Shown in pieces: positions 29,754 through 38,074 of a stretch of 64,000 bases of DNA (the stretch's first letter is position 1; each line of letters starts with the position of its first letter). The notes below the pieces were generated by a model. That model was not told the DNA's origin and searched no databases. It was given only the letters and a program-made list of their open reading frames with translations. Both the position numbers and the translations under genes were made by a program. Source of the DNA: Bacillus sp. ISL-7 (lineage in GTDB: Bacteria > Bacillota > Bacilli > Bacillales_B > DSM-18226); contig NZ_JAGGQW010000046.1 of the NCBI RefSeq assembly GCF_018613065.1, forward strand, positions 62,001 through 126,000, in the 5' to 3' direction.

Positions 29754-31034
29754 TTAATACAATTTAATCAAAATGGAGCCGTGTGCCGGAAGAGTTTGTT
29801 TAATACTTTCGGCAACGACTCCAAGTTCCGCTTGTTTCCAAAGATCTCTTGCCGTTTTTTTCGAAGTTAGACCAAGCTGTTCCAATGAAACATCGACAAC
29901 GGCTGTTTCTTCAGCGGCATTAAACAAGGCTACGTAAGTATGACCATCGTCACCTTTTGCGGTCCAGACAATTTTGTCATCCTCCCGATAGACCAAGCGA
30001 TTACTGTGGCTGTATTGGTTTAGTTCCAAAACCTCTTTATTTGTAAGCAAGGAAAGCGTCCAGTCATCGTTATCCCGAAGTTCTCCCCCAAACATAAGCG
30101 GGGAGCGGAAGATCGACCATAATGTCATCATTGTTATTTGTTCATCTTTTGTAAATCGAGTCCAGCGGTCCGCCCCTCCTCCGTCAACTGAACGAATTCC
30201 AATATGGCCAAGAGGCAGCATATCACAGTCTGGCCAGTGCCCTGGTCCCACATGCCGACTCCACTTTTCACACCTTTCAAACATGCCATATAAAAGGCTC
30301 CAATGATCCCAAAAATCATCGGTCATTCTCCACATGTTAGCATTGTCAATTAAGGTTACAGCAGATTCCAACGGTGCCGGACCAGGTGATAGACTGAGGA
30401 CCATCTCTCTTCCACTGTTATCGATTGCCTTGTGAATTAACTTTATTTCATCTTCATGGATATGATAAAGCCGGGAAGCTGCAATATCGTCCACCTTGAC
30501 AAAATCCACTCCCCACTCGGCATACAATTGAAATAAAGAATTATAATATTCCTGTGCACCTTCTTTAGAAGCATCCACCCCATACATATCCGTATTCCAA
30601 GGACAAATGGAATTTGGATGTGCAATATCTCTTGCTCTCATATTAGTGCCCAAAATGGGTGTATTGGCATGAACGGCTTGGCGTGCGATCCCCCGCATGA
30701 TATGTATGCCAAACTTTAATCCAAGGTTATGTACATAATCCGCTAACGGTTTAAAACCCTTGCCCCCTTCTGAAGAAGGAAAACGATTAACTGCAGGTAC
30801 CAACCTTGAGTATTCATCCATTTCAAGCGGAACAAATGGACGATACACTGATGATGTTGCCCCGGGTTCAGACCATTGAATATCAACCACAACATACTCC
30901 CAGCCATATGGTTTTAGATGTTCTGCCATATATTCAGCGTTCCCTACAATTTCCTCTTCCCTTACTGCCGCTCCATAACAATCCCAGCTATTCCAGCCTA
31001 AAGGTGGTGTTTTGACAAAAGTATGATGCCTCAT
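29754..31034 (-). CDS. GH27 enzyme, probable beta-L-arabinopyranosidase
   Basis: The protein has 426 residues from MRHHTFVKT; the ATG three codons earlier touches its ribosome binding site. It is cytoplasmic. The GH27 barrel begins with TPPLGWNSWDCYG. The nucleophile is Asp182 (FVKVDD) and the acid/base Asp240 (RMTDD). Where alpha-galactosidases have Asp-Asp in the IDDCW motif that grips the C6 hydroxyl of galactose, this enzyme has Asp51-Ile52 (VVDIQW). That Asp-to-Ile change is what distinguishes characterised GH27 beta-L-arabinopyranosidases, including one in the Geobacillus arabinan cluster. The arabinose setting agrees. Plain alpha-galactosidase is the alternative. Confidence 0.8.
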   Translation of the reverse strand: MRHHTFVKTPPLGWNSWDCYGAAVREEEIVGNAEYMAEHLKPYGWEYVVVDIQWSEPGATSSVYRPFVPLEMDEYSRLVPAVNRFPSSEGGKGFKPLADYVHNLGLKFGIHIMRGIARQAVHANTPILGTNMRARDIAHPNSICPWNTDMYGVDASKEGAQEYYNSLFQLYAEWGVDFVKVDDIAASRLYHIHEDEIKLIHKAIDNSGREMVLSLSPGPAPLESAVTLIDNANMWRMTDDFWDHWSLLYGMFERCEKWSRHVGPGHWPDCDMLPLGHIGIRSVDGGGADRWTRFTKDEQITMMTLWSIFRSPLMFGGELRDNDDWTLSLLTNKEVLELNQYSHSNRLVYREDDKIVWTAKGDDGHTYVALFNAAEETAVVDVSLEQLGLTSKKTARDLWKQAELGVVAESIKQTLPAHGSILIKLY

Positions 31035-31152
31035 TTCGTCCATTCCTTTCTATTAAATTATTGCTCTTTAAACTAATAATAAGGAATTGAGACATCTACA
31101 TCTATAATAAATTTTTGCTCTATATTGTAAAATATTGCTCTTTTGATAATAC

Positions 31153-32031
31153 TTAATCGAATCTAAACTCATTTAAAAAGGCTAGATCTTTTCCTAACCG
31201 AAACTCACCTGGAGAAAAACCTATCCATTCACGAAAGACCTTTATAAAGTAACTGCTATTGGAATAACCAATTTGTTTTGAAGTCTCTTCAATGGTCATA
31301 TCTGTGTTCCTTAGGAGCTGGACCGCTTTTTCCATTCGGACCTTTGTTAAGTATTCCATTGGTGAAAGTCCAGTTGTTCGTTTGAAAAGACGGGTAAAAT
31401 GAAATTTTGATAAGCCTACTCTTAGTGCAAGCACATCAAGACTTTGAATAGTACAGTAATCTTCCTCTAAAAAATGGACAGCTTGAATCACTTTTTCAGG
31501 CCAGATTTCTTTTTCCTTTTTATAAGCCGCAGTATATCGGTACAGCTCCATTACAAATTGATAAACAATCGTTGAAGCACGAAATCCATCAGTAATCTGC
31601 TGTTTGCTTGCAGCATAATAGGCATTTTTCAAGAAGGTAATGGGGGAGCTTAACTCTGAAATTTGAGGAACATTCCCCATTAATTTAATTAGTTCTGTCC
31701 ATTCTTTTTGAAGATTTGTTGGTCTAAATAAGATAAAATAAAATTCCCAGTTCTCACTGTCTTGAGGCAAATAATAGCGATGATCACTTGGAATTTCTAC
31801 CATAAATGCACTGCCTGCAGTTAGCTTGTGAACTACACCATCTAGCTCAATATTTCCACTGCCTGAAATGGTATATTGAAACAATAATAATGGACCATCT
31901 TTACGTTTTAATCCATCCCATTCATATGAAGTATCTTCTATATGCTGGTGCCCTACGGCAAAAAGCTGGTAGAAGGAACTATTTAAGGTATCTAAAAAGC
32001 GGAATCCATAAACTCCAAATTTACTAGACAT
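31153..32031 (-). CDS. AraC-family transcriptional regulator
   Basis: The protein has 292 residues. An N-terminal cupin-like ligand domain (about 20-130, with GSGNIELDG and the loop AFMVEIPSDHRYYLP) is followed by a C-terminal AraC helix-turn-helix pair (about 185-285, ending SYFIKVFREWIGFSPGEFR). It lies 118 bases upstream of the GH27 gene in the same direction and probably controls it in response to a sugar. No operator could be identified. Confidence 0.85.
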   Translation of the reverse strand: MSSKFGVYGFRFLDTLNSSFYQLFAVGHQHIEDTSYEWDGLKRKDGPLLLFQYTISGSGNIELDGVVHKLTAGSAFMVEIPSDHRYYLPQDSENWEFYFILFRPTNLQKEWTELIKLMGNVPQISELSSPITFLKNAYYAASKQQITDGFRASTIVYQFVMELYRYTAAYKKEKEIWPEKVIQAVHFLEEDYCTIQSLDVLALRVGLSKFHFTRLFKRTTGLSPMEYLTKVRMEKAVQLLRNTDMTIEETSKQIGYSNSSYFIKVFREWIGFSPGEFRLGKDLAFLNEFRFD

Positions 32032-32111
32032 GAGATTTCCCCTTAAATGATTGATTTTAATGAGGTATTGTGAAAATGCATTACTCTGGAATTATTATTA
32101 TTTTAGATTGT

Positions 32112-32248
32112 TTAATGTATTGAAGACTCATTGGTCCAAGAATCACCAATATAAAGAAGTTCGCTTGGTAATATTTTCACTTCCTGTGCTACGTGACTGA
32201 ATACTTGTGGATTGGGCTTTGCTAATTCCACTTCATCTTTAATATTCC
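32112..32248 (-). pseudogene. HAD-superfamily hydrolase fragment
   Basis: A 45-codon frame without a start reads VELAKPNPQVFSHVAQEV and then SELLYIGDSWTNE before a stop. This is the typical late part of HAD phosphatases: motif III Lys (KPNP) and motif IV (GDSxxN). The N-terminal nucleophile half and the C-terminal end are missing. It is a decayed gene between the AraC regulator and the YesL-like gene. Confidence 0.6.
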
Positions 32249-32316
32249 TTCTTTTTTAGCGGAATCTATGCTATTTTTATTGTACAGAAAAAAATTATGA
32301 AATCTTGGTGATATGG

Positions 32317-32913
32317 ATGAAATTTAATAGTAAATTCTATAGATTACTTGAATTTGTTACAGCCTTTTTTCAGTTAAATATCCTATGGCTGTTATTATGT
32401 TTACCAGTTATAACCATTTTCCCTGCAACTGTTGCCATGTATTGCGTCACACGACAATGGATTTTACATAAGGACTATAGTGTTTTTCGTCCTTTCTTTA
32501 AATATTTCAAAGAAAATTTTAAAAAGAGTTTATTGTTAGGCATTTTATGGACTTTTTTTGGTAGTTTGTTTTATATTGATTTTACCTTAATGGATAATCT
32601 TGGTGATTTTCAATATATTCTATTACCGATACTGTCTTTATTAGGAATCATAGTTCTTACTACTTCGGTCTTTATTTTTCCAACCATCGCTAACTTTGAT
32701 ATGAATTGGTGGGACGCAATAAAAAATTCGGTGTTCTTTTCCATTAGATATCTTCCGACTACTCTTGTCGCGGTTATCTATATCGCTTTAATGTCTTTTA
32801 TTCTCTATACTTGGCCAGTAACTTCATTATTTATTTTCAGTTTAGGTGCGTATAGTATATACTTTTTATGTAACAGAGTGTTTTCTAAAATTCAACAAGT
32901 TAATGCTTCTTAA
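32317..32913 (+). CDS. DUF624/YesL-family membrane protein
   Basis: The protein has 198 residues and about five membrane helices. The start of the family is recognisable (FYRLLEFVTAFFQLNILWLL, then PVITIFPATVAMYCVTRQW). YesL-like proteins occur in Bacillus and Paenibacillus beside polysaccharide-utilisation genes and sugar ABC transporters, but their role is unknown. Either the ATG at 32317 or a GTG four codons earlier could start it. It is transcribed alone and converges with an aldo/keto reductase. Confidence 0.8.
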   Translation: MKFNSKFYRLLEFVTAFFQLNILWLLLCLPVITIFPATVAMYCVTRQWILHKDYSVFRPFFKYFKENFKKSLLLGILWTFFGSLFYIDFTLMDNLGDFQYILLPILSLLGIIVLTTSVFIFPTIANFDMNWWDAIKNSVFFSIRYLPTTLVAVIYIALMSFILYTWPVTSLFIFSLGAYSIYFLCNRVFSKIQQVNAS

Positions 32914-32970
32914 CATCAAAATACTGGTTTATATTTTTTAATGGATTAATTGCATTCCCCCAAAATAACA

Positions 32971-33020
32971 AGAGGGTCTCAAAAAGTTGTTTATTACAAC
33001 CTTTGGGACCCTTTCTTTTT
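32971..33020. terminator. Terminator between YesL-like gene and aldo/keto reductase
   Basis: An interrupted stem (AGAGGGTCTC and GGGACCCTTT, with inner AGTTGT and ACAAC) is followed by TTCTTTTTT. It lies between convergent genes. Confidence 0.7.
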
Positions 33021-33033
33021 TAATGTTAGAACT

Positions 33034-34026
33034 CTAGCTTTTAAGAATATCCTCAATCCTTGCTAATTCTTGATCAGAAAACTCAAGGTTATTCAATACT
33101 GCAACATTTTCCTCAATTTGGCTCACTCTGCTAGCACCAATCAGGACTGAAGTAACCTTTCCTCCACGCAAAACCCAGGCCAGCGCCATTTGTGATAGAC
33201 TTTGACCACGCTCTATTGCAATTTCATTTAATTTTTGAACACGCTCAATAACTTCTGCTTTAACTTGATCTTCACTTAGAAACCCTGTTGATTTTGCTGC
33301 ACGAGAATCGGCTGGAATCCCAGTTAAATACTTATTGGTTAACAAGCCTTGTGCTAACGGACTAAACGCAATCGAACCGACTCCACTTTCCTGAAGCACA
33401 TCCTGTAAGCCGTCCTCTATCCAGCGGTTAAACATGGAATACTTTGGTTGATGGATTAACAAAGGTGTTCCTAACTGATTCAAGATTTTAATCGCTTCAG
33501 CTGTTTGTTCTGCACTGTAGTTAGAAATTCCAACATATAACGCTTTACCCTGACGAACAATAGAATCTAATGCTCCCATGGTTTCCTCAATCGGTGTGTT
33601 TGGGTCTGGACGGTGCGAATAGAAAATATCAACATAATCAAGTCCCATTCGTTTTAGACTCTGGTCCAGACTTGATACTAAATATTTCCTTGAGCCCCAA
33701 TCCCCATATGGTCCTGGCCACATCGTGTAGCCTGCTTTTGAAGAAATGATCATTTCTTCACGGTAAGGAGCAAAATCAGTCTTTAATATTCTACCGAACA
33801 TTTCTTCAGCAGACCCCGGCGGCGGGCCATAATTGTTGGCCAAATCAAAATGGGTAATCCCTAAATCAAACGCTCTTCTCAGCATTGCCCGTCCATTTTC
33901 ATATGTATCAACACCACCAAAATTGTGCCATAGTCCAAGCGAGACCGCAGGAAGCATTAATCCTGAACGGCCACTGCGATTATATTTCATTGGTTCATAA
34001 CGATTTTCTGCTGCTTGGTAAACCAT
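33034..34026 (-). CDS. Aldo/keto reductase, YghZ-like
   Basis: The protein has 330 residues from MVYQAAENR, which has AAGAGGAAAAAAAT before it. The catalytic tetrad is visible: Asp and Tyr in THFDLANNYGP, Lys in IISSKAGY and His in FYSHRPDP. The segment YGDWGSRKYLVSSLDQSLKR is typical of the YghZ / L-glyceraldehyde-3-phosphate reductase branch. These enzymes detoxify aldehydes and could act on sugar-derived ones here. It is a separate gene from the aldo/keto reductase at 7962 and only distantly similar. Confidence 0.85.
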   Translation of the reverse strand: MVYQAAENRYEPMKYNRSGRSGLMLPAVSLGLWHNFGGVDTYENGRAMLRRAFDLGITHFDLANNYGPPPGSAEEMFGRILKTDFAPYREEMIISSKAGYTMWPGPYGDWGSRKYLVSSLDQSLKRMGLDYVDIFYSHRPDPNTPIEETMGALDSIVRQGKALYVGISNYSAEQTAEAIKILNQLGTPLLIHQPKYSMFNRWIEDGLQDVLQESGVGSIAFSPLAQGLLTNKYLTGIPADSRAAKSTGFLSEDQVKAEVIERVQKLNEIAIERGQSLSQMALAWVLRGGKVTSVLIGASRVSQIEENVAVLNNLEFSDQELARIEDILKS

Positions 34027-34230
34027 ATTTTTTTCCTCTTTTCTATATTTTTGATGAGCAGCAAATACCACACAAACTAAGCATATCTTATAAATTAGAA
34101 TAATGTGCAAATATTTTGAAGTCCCTTAATAAAGATAAATGATATTCCTTTTAATAGGAACCCTACTGAATTTTCTTTGATTATTTTTAATCATTTTAAT
34201 AATAAATCATGCCGAGGTTCTCGCCATTAA

Positions 34231-35211
34231 TTACAATACGAATGTATTAAATGAAGAGGGTTCTAATGTAACTTTATATCTTTCAATTCCTTCTCCGATA
34301 CAAAGTTCACGTTGATTTTCAAACGGATTTGAAATAACAACTATTCTTGAGTCATCCGGATTTCTAAATGCAACTGCATTTCCAGTCCATGGACCATTTG
34401 TTTCAATCCTAACCGCACCAGGTTTAATAAAATGAGAGAAATGCTTCATCACATAAAACTCTGGATTACAAATGACATCCTTTGTTTCAGGATCTACGGT
34501 AATCATAGAATTTTGTTCCCATCCCCAAGTGCTTCGGCCAAACGGTTCCAAGACCATGTTCCAATAAACATAAGAGTTTGCACCATTCACGAAGTAATGT
34601 CGAAACAAATTATAGACGTATTGAGCATATTCCCACGTATTTTTTCCATCTCCACATTCATTTTCTGTCTGCATGTAACGCAGTTCTGGATAGCTTTGTA
34701 CCGTTTGTTGTATGGCATACTTTCCTGCCCATTGATAGCCGACACCTTTAATGTATTTATAAGCCTCAGGGTCACTTAGGACCGAATTTGCCAGTTGATC
34801 ATAATCAGATGCTGATTTTTGAAATAATTCATTGACAATTCCATTAATGGTTCCTAGCCATATTTCCGTGTCTAGTCCATGTCGTTCAAAAGCTGGACCT
34901 AAATAATCAGAAATGAATTCACGAAGCTGCTCGCCGGTCCAAACACATGAAGGAAATTTCTGATCAGCAACCACTTCGTTTTGGACATGGATTTGGTCAA
35001 TCTTAATACCCTCTTGTTTGTAAGCCTCTACAAACTTTACAAAGTATAAAGCATACGCCTCCAAAACTTCCTTTTCCCAACGCAGTTTTCCATAGTTGTA
35101 TGCTTTAGGGAACTTCATCCATGTTGGAGGGCTCCATGGGGATGCGAACAATTTCATGTTAGGATTACGTTTCAACGCTTCTTTTATAAATGGAAAGATG
35201 TACTTGCACTA
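34231..35211 (-). pseudogene. 5'-truncated GH30 glycoside hydrolase
   Basis: The frame is coding-like from about 35211 (FPFIKEALKRNPNMK) to the stop, about 326 residues. The normal GH30 enzyme has about 440-480, so the first 120-150 residues, including the opening strands of the barrel, are gone; an in-frame TAG lies just before the remnant. Both catalytic Glu remain: acid/base in VQNEVVAD and nucleophile in MQTENECGDG. The C-terminal beta-sandwich is intact. No ribosome binding site fits the internal starts. It was probably a beta-glucosidase or beta-xylosidase. Confidence 0.75.
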
Positions 35212-35372
35212 CTATTTCCTTATATTTCTTTATTCATCGGGAAATTCCGGTAAAAAACTCATTAGGTTAAATTACCTTTTAAAATAACACCAACAACTTA
35301 TAGGTAAGAAATTGGAGTAATTATTGCATAGTTTGATACAATAAAACGAAATGAATATCTAAAGGAGCGAAG

Positions 35373-36434
35373 ATGATGACAGGTAACAATGAGTTCATGG
35401 GTTATATTGGAACGTATACGAAGGGAGATAGCAAAGGAATTTATTCCTTTACATTAGATACGAAGGAGGAAAGAATAAAGGATATTAAGGTTGTCGCACA
35501 ACTTGAAAACCCTACATATTTAACAATCAGTAATGACAACCGATACCTTTATTCCGTTGTAAAAGAAGGTGAAACTGGAGGAATCGCTGCTTTTTCTATT
35601 GGTGACAACGGCGAACTTGCAGAAATTAATAAACAATTGCTTCCAGGTTCGTCGCCATGTCATGTAAGTGTCGACAGTAAAAATCAATATGTTTTCAGTG
35701 CAAATTATCATCAAGGATTAGTAGAATCCCATTTAATTAATCAGGAAGACGGTTCCGTAAATCCCGCAGCCTCGATTATTAAGCATGAAGGCTCTGGGCC
35801 AGATCCAAGACAGGAAAAACCGCATACCCATTATGCCGGAGTCACCCCTGATGAGAATTATCTGGCCGTTGTTGAATTGGGAATTGATGCACTTATCACC
35901 TATGCGGTCCACAGTGACGGCACACTTTCCAAAGCGAATCTGCTTCCTTTAAAAGCTGGAAGCGGCCCAAGGCATTTGGTTTTTCATCCGAATGGAAAAT
36001 TTGCTTACATCATGACTGAATTTAGTTCGGAGGTCATTGTGTTAACCTACCACCCGGAAAATGGACATTTCACAGAAAGACAATATATTTCCACACTTCC
36101 CGCTGATTTTTCTGAAAATAATCAAGGCAGTGCGATTCATATTTCAGCTGATGGACTCTTTGTCTATGCCGGTAATCGCGGACATAACAGTATAGCCGTT
36201 TTCCGTGTGGATATCGAAACAGGCGAGCTTACCTTTGTTGAACATACATCGACTGAAGGTGATTGGCCAAGGGATTTTGAAATTGATCCTAGCGGGAAGT
36301 TTGTGGTTGCTTCGAATCAGGAGTCAGGCAATTTAGTATTGTTCTCAAGGGATGAGTTTTCGGGGAAATTGACGTTGATTGAGTCTGATATTACTGTGCC
36401 TTATGCGGTTTGTGTAAAGTTTTTAAATTATTAA
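35373..36434 (+). CDS. Lactonase-type seven-bladed beta-propeller protein, Pgl/YkgB-like
   Basis: The protein has 353 residues with repeated propeller blades (for example SNDNRYLYSVVKEG, SADGLFVYAGNRGHNSIAVF). B. subtilis YkgB of this family is a 6-phosphogluconolactonase of the pentose phosphate pathway; other members act on other lactones or muconate. The substrate cannot be fixed from sequence. AAAGGAGCGAAG precedes the paired ATGATG. It stands alone with its own terminator, beside the pentose island. Confidence 0.8.
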   Translation: MMTGNNEFMGYIGTYTKGDSKGIYSFTLDTKEERIKDIKVVAQLENPTYLTISNDNRYLYSVVKEGETGGIAAFSIGDNGELAEINKQLLPGSSPCHVSVDSKNQYVFSANYHQGLVESHLINQEDGSVNPAASIIKHEGSGPDPRQEKPHTHYAGVTPDENYLAVVELGIDALITYAVHSDGTLSKANLLPLKAGSGPRHLVFHPNGKFAYIMTEFSSEVIVLTYHPENGHFTERQYISTLPADFSENNQGSAIHISADGLFVYAGNRGHNSIAVFRVDIETGELTFVEHTSTEGDWPRDFEIDPSGKFVVASNQESGNLVLFSRDEFSGKLTLIESDITVPYAVCVKFLNY

Positions 36435-36444
36435 CCCATACCTA

Positions 36445-36485
36445 AAACAGCTTAACAAATTGCTCATTAATTTGTTAAGCTGTTT
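36445..36485 (+). terminator. Terminator of the lactonase gene
   Basis: A 17-bp perfect stem (AAACAGCTTAACAAATT and AATTTGTTAAGCTGTTT) lies 10 bases after the stop. Confidence 0.75.
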
Positions 36486-36733
36486 CAAATTTATAGAACA
36501 TTTTATTCTCTTTAAAATTTTACTTAATAAAAATACGTTCTCTGTAAAAGGGTATTTTATTATATTGCTTTTCCATAATGTACAGACGAAAAATAATAAT
36601 CTGCTATAATCACCTGAGGTCTTATACTTTGCGCCCGCTGCCGTCCACAAAATTGAATATTCTGAAAATTATATAATCAATAACCCTCGTATTAATTATA
36701 TACTCCGGCTCAAAGGGATAAATTAAATTGGCT

Positions 36734-36853
36734 CTAATAGGTACGTTTTAGGAAATCCCTAATTTCATCAATGGAAAGTCCTATCTTTTTAGCTTCATTA
36801 ATAAGTTCTAACCATTCTGTATCAAAATCTTTTTCATTGGTTAATGCAGACAA
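36734..36853 (-). CDS. SinI-like anti-repressor peptide
   Basis: The protein has only 39 residues. It reads DTEWLELINEAKKIGLSIDE and then IRDFLKRTY, which matches the SinR-binding helix pair of B. subtilis SinI (EWVELMVEAKE then SPEEIRKYL). It starts at a TTG with an ideal AGGAGG seven bases before it. SinI-like peptides bind SinR-type repressors and release biofilm matrix genes. Its leader carries a cyclic-di-GMP class I riboswitch and a hairpin that reaches into the ribosome binding site. No SinR gene is in the window. Confidence 0.75.
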   Translation of the reverse strand: MSALTNEKDFDTEWLELINEAKKIGLSIDEIRDFLKRTY

Positions 36854-36860
36854 AATTCAC

Positions 36861-36886
36861 CCTCCTAAAATGATTACTATTTTAGG
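36861..36886 (-). promoter_or_regulatory. Hairpin overlapping the ribosome binding site of the sinI-like gene
   Basis: In the minus-strand RNA CCTAAAAT pairs with ATTTTAGG. The 3' arm runs into the AGGAGG and the 5' arm shares its CC with the last bases of the riboswitch aptamer, so aptamer closing and this stem compete. This suggests translational control. Confidence 0.5.
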
Positions 36887-36972
36887 TAACTCAGCCATCC
36901 TAGTTAAAAACCTTAGACCTGTAGCTTTGCGTCCCAATCTTTCGAAAGGTTTGCCTTTGTCGTTCATAGTAT
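36884..36972 (-). promoter_or_regulatory. Cyclic-di-GMP class I (GEMM-I) riboswitch
   Basis: The minus strand carries the conserved core: AAAGGCAAACC (GGCAAACC at 36955-36948), a GAAA-capped stem (CCTTTCGAAAGATTGG), GGGACGCAAAGC (36935-36924), then AGGTCTAA and the second-stem end GATGGC...GAGTTACC. These match the c-di-GMP-I aptamer, including the Vibrio Vc2 example, at the bases that form the ligand pocket. It lies 31 bases upstream of the TTG start of the sinI-like gene. Confidence 0.85.
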
Positions 36973-36998
36973 TAAAGTATTAAAGTATTAAAGTATAA
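36968..36998. repeat. 8-bp tandem repeat at the riboswitch promoter
   Basis: ATTAAAGT occurs three times in a row (36971-36994), flanked by partial copies. It lies where the promoter -10 or start region of the riboswitch transcript should be (TATACT on the minus strand at 36998-36993). Confidence 0.6.
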
Positions 36999-37085
36999 AC
37001 TAATAGTACTATAGTCTTACGGGAAACTAAATGTAAATATTTCCAAAAATTTCGACACAATTTCGACAAAAAATATTTAAACCCA

Positions 37086-37274
37086 TTAGTCATAATTTAG
37101 AAGTTTTAAACAACAGTTCTCACATGTTACCTGACCTAATTCAATAAATTTAATTTTTCTAAGGGTCCTCCTTTTAATAATTCGATCCTTATTAAATTCT
37201 AGACCGCATGCACAATGATAGGAATCTTTCACAATGTGAATTTGGTTTCTTTCTTTTATTAGTGGATATATCAT
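37086..37274 (-). CDS. Small Cys-containing hypothetical protein
   Basis: The protein has 62 residues and is basic. It has a CAC motif near residue 22 and CENCC near 50, which could form one zinc site. AGAAAGGAAATC precedes the ATG, so it looks translated. It is oriented toward the sinI-like gene. I do not recognise a family. Confidence 0.55.
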   Translation of the reverse strand: MIYPLIKERNQIHIVKDSYHCACGLEFNKDRIIKRRTLRKIKFIELGQVTCENCCLKLLNYD

Positions 37275-37526
37275 GATTTCCTTTCTTTTCTAATTATCGG
37301 TTCCTAAATAAGAACAACTTATGCTCATTATAAAGAAAATGCAGAATTTTGTAAATGGAAACAAGTTAATTTTACCTATATAAATATCATTAACTTATAA
37401 TACGAAAGTTGTGCATAATTGGATTATTTTAGTGTAAATATCTCCTATTTGTTCTTTAAAGGGAACAATGATAAAATTAATAATATAATTCAATTAAGAA
37501 ATACTAGTTAGTGAGGAGCAAGGATT

Positions 37527-37991
37527 TTGGATTATCAACCAATACAAGGTAGTAGAATACGTAAGCGAAAAACAAAGAAACGATTTCTTTTTATAAAAGT
37601 CCTAATGATTATTTTATGGGGGCTATTTTTGTTGGTAAATACCTGGACAGAAAGTATAGAGCGTCTAATATATTTACATTCATTCGGATTAAAGTGGGTA
37701 TCAAATCCGGACTTTTTGTCTTTCTTTTATTTTACTGATTTAACTTTGATTCATTCTGAATTTATAAAAATTAAGTTAGGCCATTTTATCGGTTTTGGGA
37801 TAATGGATTTTCTTCTCTTCAATCTATTAAGAAGCCACAAATATTCTATCGGTATATCCATTACTTTTGCGTTTCTAACAGAATTCCTGCAGTTATTTTT
37901 CGGGAGAGATGGACGTTTTTATGACTTAGTTATTGATTCATTCGGTATTTTATCAGTATTTTTTAGTTTAAAAAGGTTTAATATTAGATGA
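37527..37991 (+). CDS. VanZ-family membrane protein
   Basis: The protein has 154 residues, three or four membrane helices and a basic N-terminus (RIRKRKTKKR). The family signature is present: KLGHFIGFGIMDFLLFNLL, then TEFLQLFFGRDGRFYDLVID near the end. VanZ-like proteins are common in Firmicutes; the founding member gives low-level teicoplanin resistance, while the biochemical role of most is unknown. It starts at a TTG behind GTGAGGAGCAAGG. It is a single gene with its own terminator. Confidence 0.8.
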   Translation: MDYQPIQGSRIRKRKTKKRFLFIKVLMIILWGLFLLVNTWTESIERLIYLHSFGLKWVSNPDFLSFFYFTDLTLIHSEFIKIKLGHFIGFGIMDFLLFNLLRSHKYSIGISITFAFLTEFLQLFFGRDGRFYDLVIDSFGILSVFFSLKRFNIR

Positions 37992-38022
37992 AACAGGATG
38001 GGCCACTTTGCTCATCCTGTTT
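37991..38022 (+). terminator. Terminator of the VanZ-family gene
   Basis: The arms AACAGGATGGGC and GCTCATCCTGTT form a stem (one G-U) followed by TTTAGTGTTTTT. Confidence 0.75.
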
Positions 38023-38074
38023 TAGTGTTTTTGATAAGTCTGTGCAAACAAAAAGGAATTCAAGACAATACTAA

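Noticed and set aside
36423..36650. 75-codon minus-strand frame after the lactonase gene
   Set aside because: It overlaps the terminator hairpin, has no ribosome binding site and no recognisable motif.
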